From WQXF01 sp031553615 (GTDB taxonomy: Bacteria; Bacillota; Clostridia; Christensenellales; Aristaeellaceae): a stretch of 44,226 nucleotides of DNA. This document shows positions 8,302 through 16,503 of the stretch, piece by piece. The translations under genes and the position numbers were made by a program. The stretch is from contig JAVBLJ010000058.1 of the NCBI GenBank assembly GCA_031553615.1, positions 1 through 44,226 of the forward strand, in the 5' to 3' direction. The notes below the pieces were generated by a model. That model saw nothing but the letters and a program-made list of their open reading frames with translations, made no database searches and had not been told where the DNA came from. The stretch's first letter is position 1; every line of letters starts with the position of its first letter.

Positions 8302-8391
8302 ATACCATTTTTGCTTATACCATTTCTACTTATACCACTTCAACTTATACCACTTCGACTAATACCATTTCTACTTATACCATTACTTCGA
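8302..8391. repeat. Tandem array, six 15-bp units, ATACCATTTCTACTT type
   Basis: Six consecutive 15-bp units (8302, 8317, 8332, 8347, 8362, 8377), each starting ATACCA or ATACCT-like and ending CTT or CTA, fill the divergent gap between the methyltransferase and MarR genes (8251-8557). Reading frames through the array would encode a pentapeptide repeat (YTTST), but they have no binding site and are not taken as genes. The period equals that of the array at 7333. Confidence 0.8.
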
Positions 8392-8480
8392 CGATGTTGT
8401 CCACCCTGTCGTCGACGATGTTGTCACAGTTTTTTCGCATTTTTTGCTTGGTAAGGGCACAATCTTTTTCAATAAGGCCG

Positions 8481-8508
8481 TTGACTTTCGGGTGAAGCGT
8501 GCTATAAT
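8481..8508 (+). promoter_or_regulatory. Sigma-A promoter of the marR-ABC operon
   Basis: TTGACT (8481-8486), a 16-base spacer, then TATAAT (8503-8508). Transcription would start near 8515, immediately before a large inverted repeat. Confidence 0.85.
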
Positions 8509-8517
8509 ACTTTCTGG

Positions 8518-8545
8518 CTTAATATTTTAGAGCTTAAATATTAAG
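8518..8545. promoter_or_regulatory. Probable MarR operator
   Basis: Perfect 10-base arms CTTAATATTT (8518-8527) and AAATATTAAG (8536-8545) around an 8-base centre. The dyad covers the likely transcription start and runs into the AAGGAGG ribosome binding site (8543-8549) of the MarR gene. MarR dimers bind AT-rich dyads of this size, so autorepression by blocking the start site is expected. Confidence 0.8.
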
Positions 8546-8557
8546 GAGGCGAAGAAT

Positions 8558-9070
8558 ATGCACAAGCTACCCGACAACCTGCTGACGCAGGTGTTCGAGG
8601 CGTTCCATGGGCTGCGCAAACAGCCCATGCACATGATGGCCACCTTCGGCCTGCCGCTCGGCGAATTCATGGCGCTGCACAAGATCGGCGATCATCCGCC
8701 GCCCGCGGCGTGCACGGTATCGGAGCTCTGCAACGAGCACATATCGATGTCGGCGGTCTCGCAGGCCATCGCGTCGATGGAGCGCAAGGGCTGGGTCACG
8801 CGCAGCATGTCAAAAAAGGATCGCCGCAAGATCACCGTGGCGCTCACGCCCGAGGGCCAGGCCTTCGTGGACGCCATGCACGAGCGGATGGACGAGATCA
8901 TGCGGCGCACCATCGCGCAGTACGGCGAGCCCGAGCTGCGGACGCTCATAGGCATGATGCGCCGTCTGGCCGAGGTGAATGAGCTGGTGAACCGCGAGCT
9001 GGCGGAGGAGATGAAGCGAACCCAGGCGGAGGCCGGCGAACTGAAAACGGAAGGGGAGAGCAAACCTTGA
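8558..9070 (+). CDS. MarR family transcriptional regulator
   Basis: A 170-residue MarR-type winged-helix repressor. The recognition region CNEHISMSAVSQAIASMERKGWVTRSMSKKDRRKITVALTPEGQAF is textbook, with the D-R-R-K wing. The N-terminal helix (LTQVFEAFHGLRK) and the C-terminal helices form the dimer interface. Members release DNA when they bind a small ligand, often a drug-like compound. A strong AAGGAGG lies 8 bases before the ATG, and a large dyad overlaps the promoter, so it should control itself and the two exporter genes behind it. Its TGA overlaps the TTG start of the first exporter gene by four bases (TTGA), indicating translational coupling. Confidence 0.95.
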   Translation: MHKLPDNLLTQVFEAFHGLRKQPMHMMATFGLPLGEFMALHKIGDHPPPAACTVSELCNEHISMSAVSQAIASMERKGWVTRSMSKKDRRKITVALTPEGQAFVDAMHERMDEIMRRTIAQYGEPELRTLIGMMRRLAEVNELVNRELAEEMKRTQAEAGELKTEGESKP

Positions 9071-11301
9071 TCAAACTTAGACGCTACCTCAAGCCATTCC
9101 TGGGCGGGCTGTTGGCGGCTTTTGCGCTACTGTTTGCGCAGGCGATGTGCGATTTGAACCTGCCCAACTACATGTCCGACATCGTGAACGTGGGCATTCA
9201 GCAAAGCGGCATAGAGCATGCCGCGCCCGATGCGCTCAGCGAGCAGGGCATGGCGTTTGTGACCATGTTCCTAAACGAGGAGGAGAAGGCGCTGGTGGGC
9301 GGCAGCTACGAGCTGGTGAATGCCGCCGACGAATACCGCAAGGGCAAAACCTACGTCTCCCTCTACCCCGATGCCGGGGAAAAGCTCTACGCGCTCAGCG
9401 CGCAGGCCGGGGATCGCGAGGCGCTCGACCGGGCGTTCGGCGTATCGGCGTGGACGTTCATCGGCTCCATGCAGGAGCTGACCAGGGCTTCGGGCCAGGG
9501 CGGAGAGAGCATGACCGCCGACATGCAGGAGATCGACCTGAAGGGCAAGCTCTACCCGGCGCTGCCCATGATGTCCATGGCGCTCACCCCCGAACTGCTC
9601 GCCTCCGCCCACGAGAAGGCGGCGGCCACCGAGCCCAATGTGCTAGGCCAAACCGGCGTGATGTTCGCCAAGGCGTACTACGCCGAGCTGGGCGCTAACG
9701 CCAACGCCATGCAGACCTCCTACCTGCTGCGCAGCGGCGGGCTGATGCTGCTCATCGCGCTGCTGGGCGGCGTGGCGACCGTGTTGGTCAGCCTCATCTC
9801 CTCGCGGCTGGCGGCGGGCGTGGCGCGCAATCTGCGCCGCGACGTGTTCGCCCGCATTGAGCAGTTTTCGCAGACCGAATTCGATAAGTTCTCCACGGCC
9901 TCGCTCATCACCCGCTGCACCAACGATGTCACCCATGTGCAGATGTTCCTGACCATGGGCATCCGCATGCTGTGCTATGCGCCCATCATGGGCGTGGGCG
10001 GCGTGATCATGGCGCTGGGCAAGGCCTCCTCCATGAGCTGGATCATCGCGCTGGCGGTGGTGGTGCAGTTGGGCATCATCGGCGTGGTGATGGCCGTTGC
10101 CGTGCCCAAGTTCAAGCTAATGCAAAAGCTGGTGGACCGGGTCAACCTGGTTTCGCGCGAAAACCTTTCGGGCATGATGGTCATCCGCGCGTTTGGCACG
10201 CAGCAGCACGAGGCGGAGCGCTTCGAGGCCGCCAACGCCAACCTCAGCAACACCAACCTGTTCACCAACCGCGTCATGGTGTTCATGATGCCGGTGATGA
10301 ACCTGGTGATGAACGCGGTGACGCTGACCGTGGTGTGGGTGGGCGCGCACCAGATCGCGGGCTCGGCCATGCAGGTGGGCGATATGATGGCCTTCATGCA
10401 GTACGCCATGCAGATTCTGATGTCGTTCATGATGATCGCCATGATGTTCGTGTTTGTGCCGCGCGCCGCCGCCGCCGCCGATCGCATCTCCGAGGTGCTG
10501 GATACCGAGCCCTCCATTCGCGATCCGCAGCAGCCCAAGGCGTTCGACCCGGCCAAGCGCGGCGTGGTGGAGCTGCGCAACGTCAGCTTCCGCTACGAGG
10601 GCGCCGAGGAGGATGCGCTGCACGATATTTCGTTCACCGCGCTGCCCGGCCAGACCACGGCCATCATCGGCCCCACCGGCTCGGGAAAATCCACGGTCGC
10701 CAGCCTGATGCTGCGCTTCTTCGACGCGACGCAGGGGCAGGTGCTGTTCGACGGCGTGGACGTGCGCGAGGTGGAGCAGACCGCGTTGCGCGAGCGGATC
10801 GGCTTTGTGCCGCAGAAGGGCGCGCTGATTTCGGGCACCATCGCCTCCAACCTGGCCTACGGTAAGCCCGATGCCAGCGAAGAGGAGCTGCGTGAGGCCG
10901 CCACCGTGGCCCAAGCGATCGATTTTATAGAAGAAAAGCCCGAGAGCTTCGGTTCGGAAATCGCCCAGGGCGGCGCGAACGTATCGGGCGGACAGCGTCA
11001 ACGGCTCTCCATCGCCCGCGCGCTCACCAAGAAGCCCGAGGTGTTCATATTCGACGACAGCTTCTCCGCGCTGGATTTCAAGACCGATGCCACGCTGCGC
11101 AGGGCGCTGCGGCAGCACGCGGGCGATAGCACCATGGTGGTGGTCGCGCAGCGCGTGGGCACCATACTGCACGCCGAGCAGATCATCGTGCTCGACGAGG
11201 GCCGGATCGTGGGCCGGGGCACGCACAGGGAATTGCTCAAAAGCTGCCCGCTCTACCTCGAGATCGCCTCGTCGCAGCTTTCGAAGGAGGAATTGGCATG
11301 A
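9067..11301 (+). CDS. ABC exporter half-subunit with degenerate ATP site
   Basis: A 744-residue ABC exporter subunit with six membrane helices and an ATPase domain. Walker A is GPTGSGKST at 535-543, the signature is VSGGQ at 639-643, and Walker B is VFIFDD ending at 664. The catalytic Glu is replaced by Asp (D664) and the switch His by Gln (Q695), the known pattern of the degenerate partner in heterodimeric exporters such as TM287/288 and BmrC/BmrD. An extra region of about 170 residues lies between the first and second membrane helices, as in BmrD-type subunits, and should form an extracellular cap. The start is TTG, four bases overlapping marR, with GAAGGGGAG upstream. It pairs with the next gene, probably to export drugs or lipids. 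Confidence 0.93.
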   Translation: MIKLRRYLKPFLGGLLAAFALLFAQAMCDLNLPNYMSDIVNVGIQQSGIEHAAPDALSEQGMAFVTMFLNEEEKALVGGSYELVNAADEYRKGKTYVSLYPDAGEKLYALSAQAGDREALDRAFGVSAWTFIGSMQELTRASGQGGESMTADMQEIDLKGKLYPALPMMSMALTPELLASAHEKAAATEPNVLGQTGVMFAKAYYAELGANANAMQTSYLLRSGGLMLLIALLGGVATVLVSLISSRLAAGVARNLRRDVFARIEQFSQTEFDKFSTASLITRCTNDVTHVQMFLTMGIRMLCYAPIMGVGGVIMALGKASSMSWIIALAVVVQLGIIGVVMAVAVPKFKLMQKLVDRVNLVSRENLSGMMVIRAFGTQQHEAERFEAANANLSNTNLFTNRVMVFMMPVMNLVMNAVTLTVVWVGAHQIAGSAMQVGDMMAFMQYAMQILMSFMMIAMMFVFVPRAAAAADRISEVLDTEPSIRDPQQPKAFDPAKRGVVELRNVSFRYEGAEEDALHDISFTALPGQTTAIIGPTGSGKSTVASLMLRFFDATQGQVLFDGVDVREVEQTALRERIGFVPQKGALISGTIASNLAYGKPDASEEELREAATVAQAIDFIEEKPESFGSEIAQGGANVSGGQRQRLSIARALTKKPEVFIFDDSFSALDFKTDATLRRALRQHAGDSTMVVVAQRVGTILHAEQIIVLDEGRIVGRGTHRELLKSCPLYLEIASSQLSKEELA

Positions 11302-13184
11302 GTCAGCAAAAAGCATCCGGCAACCCGCCTCGCCGAGGCCACGGCCCCATGGGCGGCGGCCCCATGGCCATGATGCGCGGGGAAAAGGCGAAGGATTTTA
11401 AGGGCTCCATCCGAAAGCTGGTGCAATACCTGGGCCGGTACCGGTGGACCATCCTGTTTGTATGGGCGCTGGCCATCGGCTCCACGGTGCTCTCCATTCG
11501 CGGCCCCAAGGTGCTGGGCCAGGCCATCGATGAGCTGGTCGCGGGCATTATGGCTACGATCGGCGGCACCGGCGGCGTGGATTTCACCCGCCTGGGCTCC
11601 ATCATGCTGGTGCTCATCGGCGTTTACGCGGCCAGTGCGCTGCTGATGTACCTGCAGGGCTTCGTGATGTCGGGCGTTACCATGAAGATCGGCTACCGCC
11701 TGCGCAACGAGATCAACGCAAAGATTCACCGCCTGCCCTTCGGGTACTACGACAAGGTGACCCACGGCGAGGTGATCTCGCGCATCACCAACGATGTCGA
11801 TACCATCAACAATACCCTCAACCAGAGCCTCACGCAGATCATCACCTCGATTACCAGCCTCATCGGCGTGGCGATCATGATGTTCAGCATCAGCTGGCAG
11901 CTCACGGTGACCGCGCTGGTCATCCTGCCGCTCTCCGCCGTGGCGGTGATGGGCATCGTCAAAAAATCGCAGCCCCACTTCATGAACCAGCAGAAGTTCC
12001 TGGGCAACGTAAACGGCCACGTGGAGGAAATGCTGGGCAGCCACACCGTGGTCAAGGCGTTCAACGGCGAGGCCGATTCGGTGCGCACCTTTGAGGAGTA
12101 CAACGATTCACTCTACAAATCGGCCTGGAAATCCAATTTCCTTTCGGGCTTGATGTTCCCCATCGTCAACATCATCGGCAACATCGCGTACGTCGCCATC
12201 TGCGTGCTGGGCGGCTACCTGGCTTCCATCCGCCTGATGACTGTCGGCGATATCCAGGCGTTCATTCAGTACGTGCGCATGTTCACCCAGCCGATCACGC
12301 AGATCGCCAACATCTCCAACGTGCTGCAGCAGACCGCCGCCGCCGCCGAGCGCGTGTTTGAATTCCTGGGCGAGGCCGAGGAGGTGCCCGAGGCGGCAAA
12401 CGCGCTGGAGGTGCGCGGGCATTCCGATGCGCCGGGCGCGCTCACCCTCGCCGGCAACGTGGCCTTCGAGCACGTGGCCTTTGGCTACAATCCCGATACT
12501 CCCGTCATCCACGATTTCAGCGCCACCGTGAAGCCCGGCCAAAAGGTGGCCATCGTCGGCCCCACCGGCGCGGGCAAGACGACCATGGTCAAGCTGCTCA
12601 TGCGCTTCTATGATGTCAACAGCGGCGCGATCCTGCTCGATGGCCATGACATTCGCGATTACAGCCGCGACAGCCTGCGCTCGGTGTTCGGCATGGTGCT
12701 GCAGGAAACCTGGCTGTACAACGGCACCATCGCTGATAACATCCGCTACGGCAAGCTCGACGCCACCGATGAGCAGGTGCAGGCCGCCGCCAAGGCCGCG
12801 CAGGTCGATCACTTCGTGCGCACCCTGCCCGAGGGCTACAACATGGTGCTCAACGAGGAAGCCAGCAACGTGTCCCAGGGCCAGAAGCAGCTGCTCACCA
12901 TTGCCCGCGCCATACTGGCCGATCCGAAGATTCTGATCCTCGACGAGGCCACCAGCAGCGTCGATACCCGCACCGAGGTGATGATCCAGAAGGCGATGGA
13001 TAACCTGATGCAAGGCCGCACCAGCTTCGTCATCGCGCACCGCCTTTCCACCATCCGCAACGCCGACCTCATCCTGGTGATGCGCGATGGCGACATCGTG
13101 GAGCAGGGCACGCACGATCAGCTCCTGGCCGCGCAGGGCTTCTATGCCGAGCTCTACAACAGCCAATTCGAGCGCGCGAGCTAG
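11298..13184 (+). CDS. ABC exporter half-subunit with canonical ATP site
   Basis: A 628-residue partner subunit: a Gly/Met/Pro-rich N-terminus, six membrane helices, then the ATPase domain. Walker A is GPTGAGKTT at 421-429, Walker B is ILILDE with catalytic E550, and the switch His is H581. The signature is VSQGQ at 525-529 instead of LSGGQ. In heterodimers this altered signature completes the degenerate site of the partner, while this subunit's intact Walker motifs work with the partner's SGGQ signature. The two genes are therefore complementary halves. The ATG overlaps the previous stop by four bases with AAGGAGG upstream. A strong terminator follows at 13240. Confidence 0.95.
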   Translation: MSQQKASGNPPRRGHGPMGGGPMAMMRGEKAKDFKGSIRKLVQYLGRYRWTILFVWALAIGSTVLSIRGPKVLGQAIDELVAGIMATIGGTGGVDFTRLGSIMLVLIGVYAASALLMYLQGFVMSGVTMKIGYRLRNEINAKIHRLPFGYYDKVTHGEVISRITNDVDTINNTLNQSLTQIITSITSLIGVAIMMFSISWQLTVTALVILPLSAVAVMGIVKKSQPHFMNQQKFLGNVNGHVEEMLGSHTVVKAFNGEADSVRTFEEYNDSLYKSAWKSNFLSGLMFPIVNIIGNIAYVAICVLGGYLASIRLMTVGDIQAFIQYVRMFTQPITQIANISNVLQQTAAAAERVFEFLGEAEEVPEAANALEVRGHSDAPGALTLAGNVAFEHVAFGYNPDTPVIHDFSATVKPGQKVAIVGPTGAGKTTMVKLLMRFYDVNSGAILLDGHDIRDYSRDSLRSVFGMVLQETWLYNGTIADNIRYGKLDATDEQVQAAAKAAQVDHFVRTLPEGYNMVLNEEASNVSQGQKQLLTIARAILADPKILILDEATSSVDTRTEVMIQKAMDNLMQGRTSFVIAHRLSTIRNADLILVMRDGDIVEQGTHDQLLAAQGFYAELYNSQFERAS

Positions 13185-13239
13185 AGCGAGGGAACCCTTC
13201 CGGGCCTTTGTTCAAGCGCAGGCTTTTCACCGCAGTCTA

Positions 13240-13277
13240 GGGCGGCTTCCGAAAAGGAAGCCGCCCGCGTTGTTTTT
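13240..13277 (+). terminator. Terminator of the marR-ABC operon
   Basis: GGGCGGCTTCC (13240-13250) pairs perfectly with GGAAGCCGCCC (13256-13266) around a 5-base loop, followed by gcgttgTTTTT. This is a classical intrinsic terminator. Confidence 0.92.
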
Positions 13278-13340
13278 ACAACTTGTGGAATATCCGCATA
13301 ATTTGTAAAAATCCGGCATCAAATGCGATGTTTGGCATTT
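13273..13340. promoter_or_regulatory. Two inverted repeats before the carbohydrate operon
   Basis: TTTTTACAA (13273-13281) and TTGTAAAAA (13303-13311) are perfect 9-base arms about three DNA turns apart. AAATGC (13321-13326) and GCATTT (13335-13340) are a second dyad that overlaps the likely -35 region. The left arm of the first repeat doubles as the T tract of the preceding terminator. They are candidate operators for the carbohydrate operon; the AraC regulator encoded within it is one possible binder. Confidence 0.4.
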
Positions 13341-13366
13341 ACCCAGGGGCCTGGCTGTGATATGAT
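13338..13366 (+). promoter_or_regulatory. Probable promoter of the carbohydrate operon
   Basis: TTTACC (13338-13343), a 17-base spacer, then TATGAT (13361-13366), 34 bases before the GH8 start. The -35 is weak, which fits a promoter needing an activator. Confidence 0.5.
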
Positions 13367-13399
13367 ACTATCAAAATTGCACAGAATCGGGGGAGAAAA

Positions 13400-14620
13400 A
13401 TGCACAGCAGCTCTCTGCTTCGGTTTTCATTGGCCCTGTTGTTGCTCACGCCGATGGCGGCTGCGGCCAATCCGGCGGTCGCCTCCGATTGTGCAATGCC
13501 CTTCCCGCAGCACGTGCAGTATGCGCAGGGGATCGTGCTCCCCCTCGACGATCCTTCGCAGATGGATGGCCAGGTGCAGCGGCTCTACCTGGAATGGAAG
13601 GCCAAGTACCTGCGCGCCAACCCCTACGACGACCAGCAGACATACGTGCACTGGGATGGCGAAGAAGGCATCACCGTTTCTGAAGGGCATGGCTACGGCA
13701 TGCTGATACTGGCCTACATGGCGGGCTTCGACGCCGAGGCGCGCACGCTCTTCGACGGCATGGTGCGCTACTACCTCGCGCACCCCAGCGCCATCAATCC
13801 TGCGCTGATGGCTTGGCAGCAGGACGACGACGGAACCCGGATTGTGGACATCAACGGCGTGGATTCGGCCACCGATGGCGATTTGGACATCGCGTACGCA
13901 CTGCTGCTGGCCGACCGACAATGGGGCAGCGGCGGCGAGTTCGATTATCGCGACCTTGCGCGCAAGAGCATACAGGCCACCATGGATAGCGTGGTCAACC
14001 AGAAAAGCTGGATACTGCTCATCGGCGATTGGGCGCTTACGAGCCAGAAGTACCTGACCCGGCCCTCCGATTTTATGCTGCACACCTTCACCGAGTTCGA
14101 GCGGGTGCTGGGCGACGGGCGCTACCAGACCCTTTCCGACCACATCGTGGAGGCGGTGCGGGAGCTGGTGCAAAACGAGAGCCCGGAAAGCGGCCTGCTG
14201 CCGGACTTTGCCCGGATGGTTTCGGGCCACTGGAAGCCGAGGGAGCCGGTCTACTCCTGGGATGCGTGCCGCGTGCCGTGGCGGCTGGCCACCTCCCGCA
14301 TCGTCGATGGGGACATGCGGCTGAGCGGGGAGCTGCAAACGCTGACCGATTGGATGCTGAGCGCCACCGGGGGCAAGCCCGAGCGATTCCGGTGCGGGTA
14401 CGGGCTCGATGGTCAGCCCACCGTGACCTACCTCGATCCGGCCTACTCCGCGCCGTTCATGGTTGCGGCCATGACGAGGCCCGATCAGCGGCAGTTCCTG
14501 ACCGACCTGTGGAGCTGGAACATGAACCAATCCACCGCTTCCGGCGGGTACTACGATAACTCCATCCGCCTGCTTTGTGCGCTGGTCGCCTCGGGCAACT
14601 GGTGGTCGCCATCTCATTAA
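13400..14620 (+). CDS. Secreted glycoside hydrolase family 8 enzyme
   Basis: A 406-residue GH8 enzyme, an inverting endo-glucanase type family acting on cellulose, mixed beta-glucan, chitosan or xylan oligomers. A signal peptide (about residues 1-23, ending AAA) predicts export. Catalytic residues are visible: the general acid E95 in SEGHGYGM, the conserved DGDLDIAYALLLAD segment at 159-172, and the probable base D288 in YSWDACRVPWRLA. The length matches a bare catalytic domain with no binding module or anchor, so the enzyme is probably released. The ATG follows GGGGGAGAAAA. It starts a run of 14 same-strand genes for sugar uptake and use. Exact substrate preference cannot be read, but beta-glucan is the simplest guess. 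Confidence 0.93.
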   Translation: MHSSSLLRFSLALLLLTPMAAAANPAVASDCAMPFPQHVQYAQGIVLPLDDPSQMDGQVQRLYLEWKAKYLRANPYDDQQTYVHWDGEEGITVSEGHGYGMLILAYMAGFDAEARTLFDGMVRYYLAHPSAINPALMAWQQDDDGTRIVDINGVDSATDGDLDIAYALLLADRQWGSGGEFDYRDLARKSIQATMDSVVNQKSWILLIGDWALTSQKYLTRPSDFMLHTFTEFERVLGDGRYQTLSDHIVEAVRELVQNESPESGLLPDFARMVSGHWKPREPVYSWDACRVPWRLATSRIVDGDMRLSGELQTLTDWMLSATGGKPERFRCGYGLDGQPTVTYLDPAYSAPFMVAAMTRPDQRQFLTDLWSWNMNQSTASGGYYDNSIRLLCALVASGNWWSPSH

Positions 14621-14641
14621 TACATAGCGGAGCGTAGCGAT

Positions 14642-15649
14642 ATGCGGTATGTGTTGGGTGTTGAAGGGGATAACAGCAATACGCGGTACTTCCTGTTCGA
14701 CGAGACGGGGGCTATCGTCGATGTGTTGCACGATGGCACCTCCACCCCGGGCATGCTGGGCTTGGAGGATGCCGCGGACGTGCTGGGTGCGCGCATCCGG
14801 CAATTGCTTCGGGGCCAGCACCTGGGCGTTTCCGACCTGGCCACCGGGGTGTTCGGGCTGGCGGGCATCGACAACAAAGAGGGAAGCGAGCAGATTCGCA
14901 GCCACATGCAGCAGGTCGGCATCGCCCGTTGCGCAGTCTACAACGATACCTACCTGGGCATCATGGCGGGCACCACCCAGGGCATCGGTGTGTGCACGGT
15001 GAACGCCAGCGGATGCGCGACCGGGGGCATCGACGAGGAGGGCGACTGGCTGCAGGTGGGCGGGATTGGCGCGCTGACCGGGGATGTCGGCGGCGGCTAC
15101 CACATCGCCGAGCAGTGCATGCGCACGGTGTACGATCACCTGTTCCGCTGCGGAGCGCCGACCATGATGACGGAACCGGTGCTCGCCCTGCTGGACATCT
15201 CCGATCCGCGCACGCTTTTGGATGCGATGATCCGGCGGTGGCCGAATATGGTCGATCTCCACGAGATGAACCGCATCGCTTTCGCCGCCGCCGAGATGGA
15301 TGATGCGCCTGCCCTGTCGATATTGCAGGAATCCGGGAGAGAGCTGGCCCGGAGCACTGCGGGCTGCATTCGTAGCCTTTGCTTCTCAAAGCGCGTCGAG
15401 GTGGTGCTGATGGGCGGCGGCTGGGTGTATGCGGAGAACCCTACCCTGAACAACGCGTACGAGGAGGAGCTCCAGCGCCTGAGCCCCAAGGAGGTTTCCA
15501 CTCGGATACTGCAGGTGCCCGCTGCGGTGGGTGCTGTGTTGAGCGCATTTGAGCTGATGGGCAGGGATTGCTTCGAACCCACACTGCGCCGCCGCATCGA
15601 GGAGCAGGTAGCCGTCCGCGTGAGCCGGATGAGCGAGGTTGCCTGGTGA
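14642..15649 (+). CDS. BadF/BadG/BcrA/BcrD ATPase family kinase, GlcNAc-kinase-like
   Basis: A 335-residue protein of the ASKHA fold. The phosphate-1 loop is GVEGDNSNTRYFLFDETG (residues 6-23), the acidic adenosine/metal region is VYNDTYLG, and a Gly-rich segment GGIGALTGDVGGGYHIAE follows. A second phosphate loop (VVLMGGGWVY) lies near the C-terminus. Family members include N-acetylglucosamine kinases and activators of 2-hydroxyacyl-CoA dehydratases. The sugar-operon setting, and the absence of Cys ligands and dehydratase partners, favour a sugar kinase. The binding site is weak (CGGAG about 10 bases upstream) and the gap to GH8 is only 21 bases. The TGA overlaps the GTG of the AraC gene. 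Confidence 0.85.
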   Translation: MRYVLGVEGDNSNTRYFLFDETGAIVDVLHDGTSTPGMLGLEDAADVLGARIRQLLRGQHLGVSDLATGVFGLAGIDNKEGSEQIRSHMQQVGIARCAVYNDTYLGIMAGTTQGIGVCTVNASGCATGGIDEEGDWLQVGGIGALTGDVGGGYHIAEQCMRTVYDHLFRCGAPTMMTEPVLALLDISDPRTLLDAMIRRWPNMVDLHEMNRIAFAAAEMDDAPALSILQESGRELARSTAGCIRSLCFSKRVEVVLMGGGWVYAENPTLNNAYEEELQRLSPKEVSTRILQVPAAVGAVLSAFELMGRDCFEPTLRRRIEEQVAVRVSRMSEVAW

Positions 15650-16503
15650 ACGGCTTTTTGCAAAATGCGCGGGAGCAGTTTGCGGAAAACGGGGTCGGCA
15701 TCGCGGCCAGTGAAGACTTTTTCGAGGGCGAGATCGAGCGGCACGTCCACACCTACCTGGAGATGCGGCTCATCGTATCGGGCTATGCGCAGCTGATCTG
15801 CCGCAAGAACGTGGAGCTGGCGCTGGCGGGGGATCTGCTCATCCTTACCCCAGGCGTTTCCCACGCGCTGCACCGGTGCGCCGGCCTTTCGTCTCAAGCG
15901 GTGTACTTCACCAAGGATGTGTACGAAAACCTTTGCGCCTTCATCGGCGAGATTCCGTTCAGGACCGGCATCCCCGCCCTGGGGCTGTACCGGGTTCGGC
16001 TTGGCGGCGGGGCGAGCTGCGAATGCGTGGGGCTCATGGAGCGGCTCAACGCGGAGCAGGCGGAGCGGAAGCCCGGCTGGCGCGGTCAGATGCGCGCGAC
16101 CCTGGCGGAGCTGCTGGTGAACTTCGTCCGTTCCCGGGGCGAGGCCGTGGAGCGCACCGCGCAAGCGACGGCCACCAAGCAGGCCTATGCCGTGATCCAA
16201 TACATCGAGAGCCACTACGCGCAGCCCGTTACCGCCCTGAACATCGCGGAGGCTGCCGGGGCCAGCGCCGATCACGTCGCTAAGCGATTCCGGCAGATGG
16301 CTGGCATGACCCCGCTCGAATACCTGCGCGCCTACCGCATGCGCCATGCGTTGGCGCTGCTCCAGGCCGAGGAGCTTTCGGTTCACGAGGTGGCCGTGCA
16401 GGTGGGCGTGCCGGATATCAGCGCATTTTCGAAGCAGTTTAAGGGATTGTTCGGCTTTTCGCCCCGGCAGGCGAAGGGCATGAGGGGAGGCAGGGAGCAG
16501 TGA
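15646..16503 (+). CDS. AraC family transcriptional regulator
   Basis: A 285-residue AraC/XylS-type regulator. The N-terminal half is a cupin-like sugar-sensing domain (ERHVHTYLEMRLIVSGYAQLICRKNVELALAGDLLILTPGVSHAL). The C-terminal 100 residues hold two helix-turn-helix units: ALNIAEAAGASADHVAKRFRQMAGMTPLEYLRAYRMRHAL and LSVHEVAVQVGVPDISAFSKQFKGLFGFSPRQAK. The frame is open upstream to an ATG at 15568, but that would overlap the kinase by 80 bases. The GTG used here gives the usual four-base GTGA overlap. It most likely activates this operon in response to an imported sugar, a role inferred from position. Confidence 0.93.
   Translation: MNGFLQNAREQFAENGVGIAASEDFFEGEIERHVHTYLEMRLIVSGYAQLICRKNVELALAGDLLILTPGVSHALHRCAGLSSQAVYFTKDVYENLCAFIGEIPFRTGIPALGLYRVRLGGGASCECVGLMERLNAEQAERKPGWRGQMRATLAELLVNFVRSRGEAVERTAQATATKQAYAVIQYIESHYAQPVTALNIAEAAGASADHVAKRFRQMAGMTPLEYLRAYRMRHALALLQAEELSVHEVAVQVGVPDISAFSKQFKGLFGFSPRQAKGMRGGREQ

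Noticed and set aside
7333..8391. Tandem arrays considered as CRISPR
   Set aside because: Units of 15 bp directly adjoin with no unique spacers and there are no cas genes.
8241..8495. An 84-residue frame encoding a YTTST pentapeptide repeat
   Set aside because: The repeat is of DNA (15-bp units) and several frames are open through it; no ribosome binding site, and it overlaps the methyltransferase start.
13427..15262. A 611-residue minus-strand open frame opposite the GH8 and kinase genes
   Set aside because: Its protein is His/Arg/Val-rich low-complexity antisense product of GC-rich codons, with no binding site; the plus-strand genes show clear catalytic motifs.
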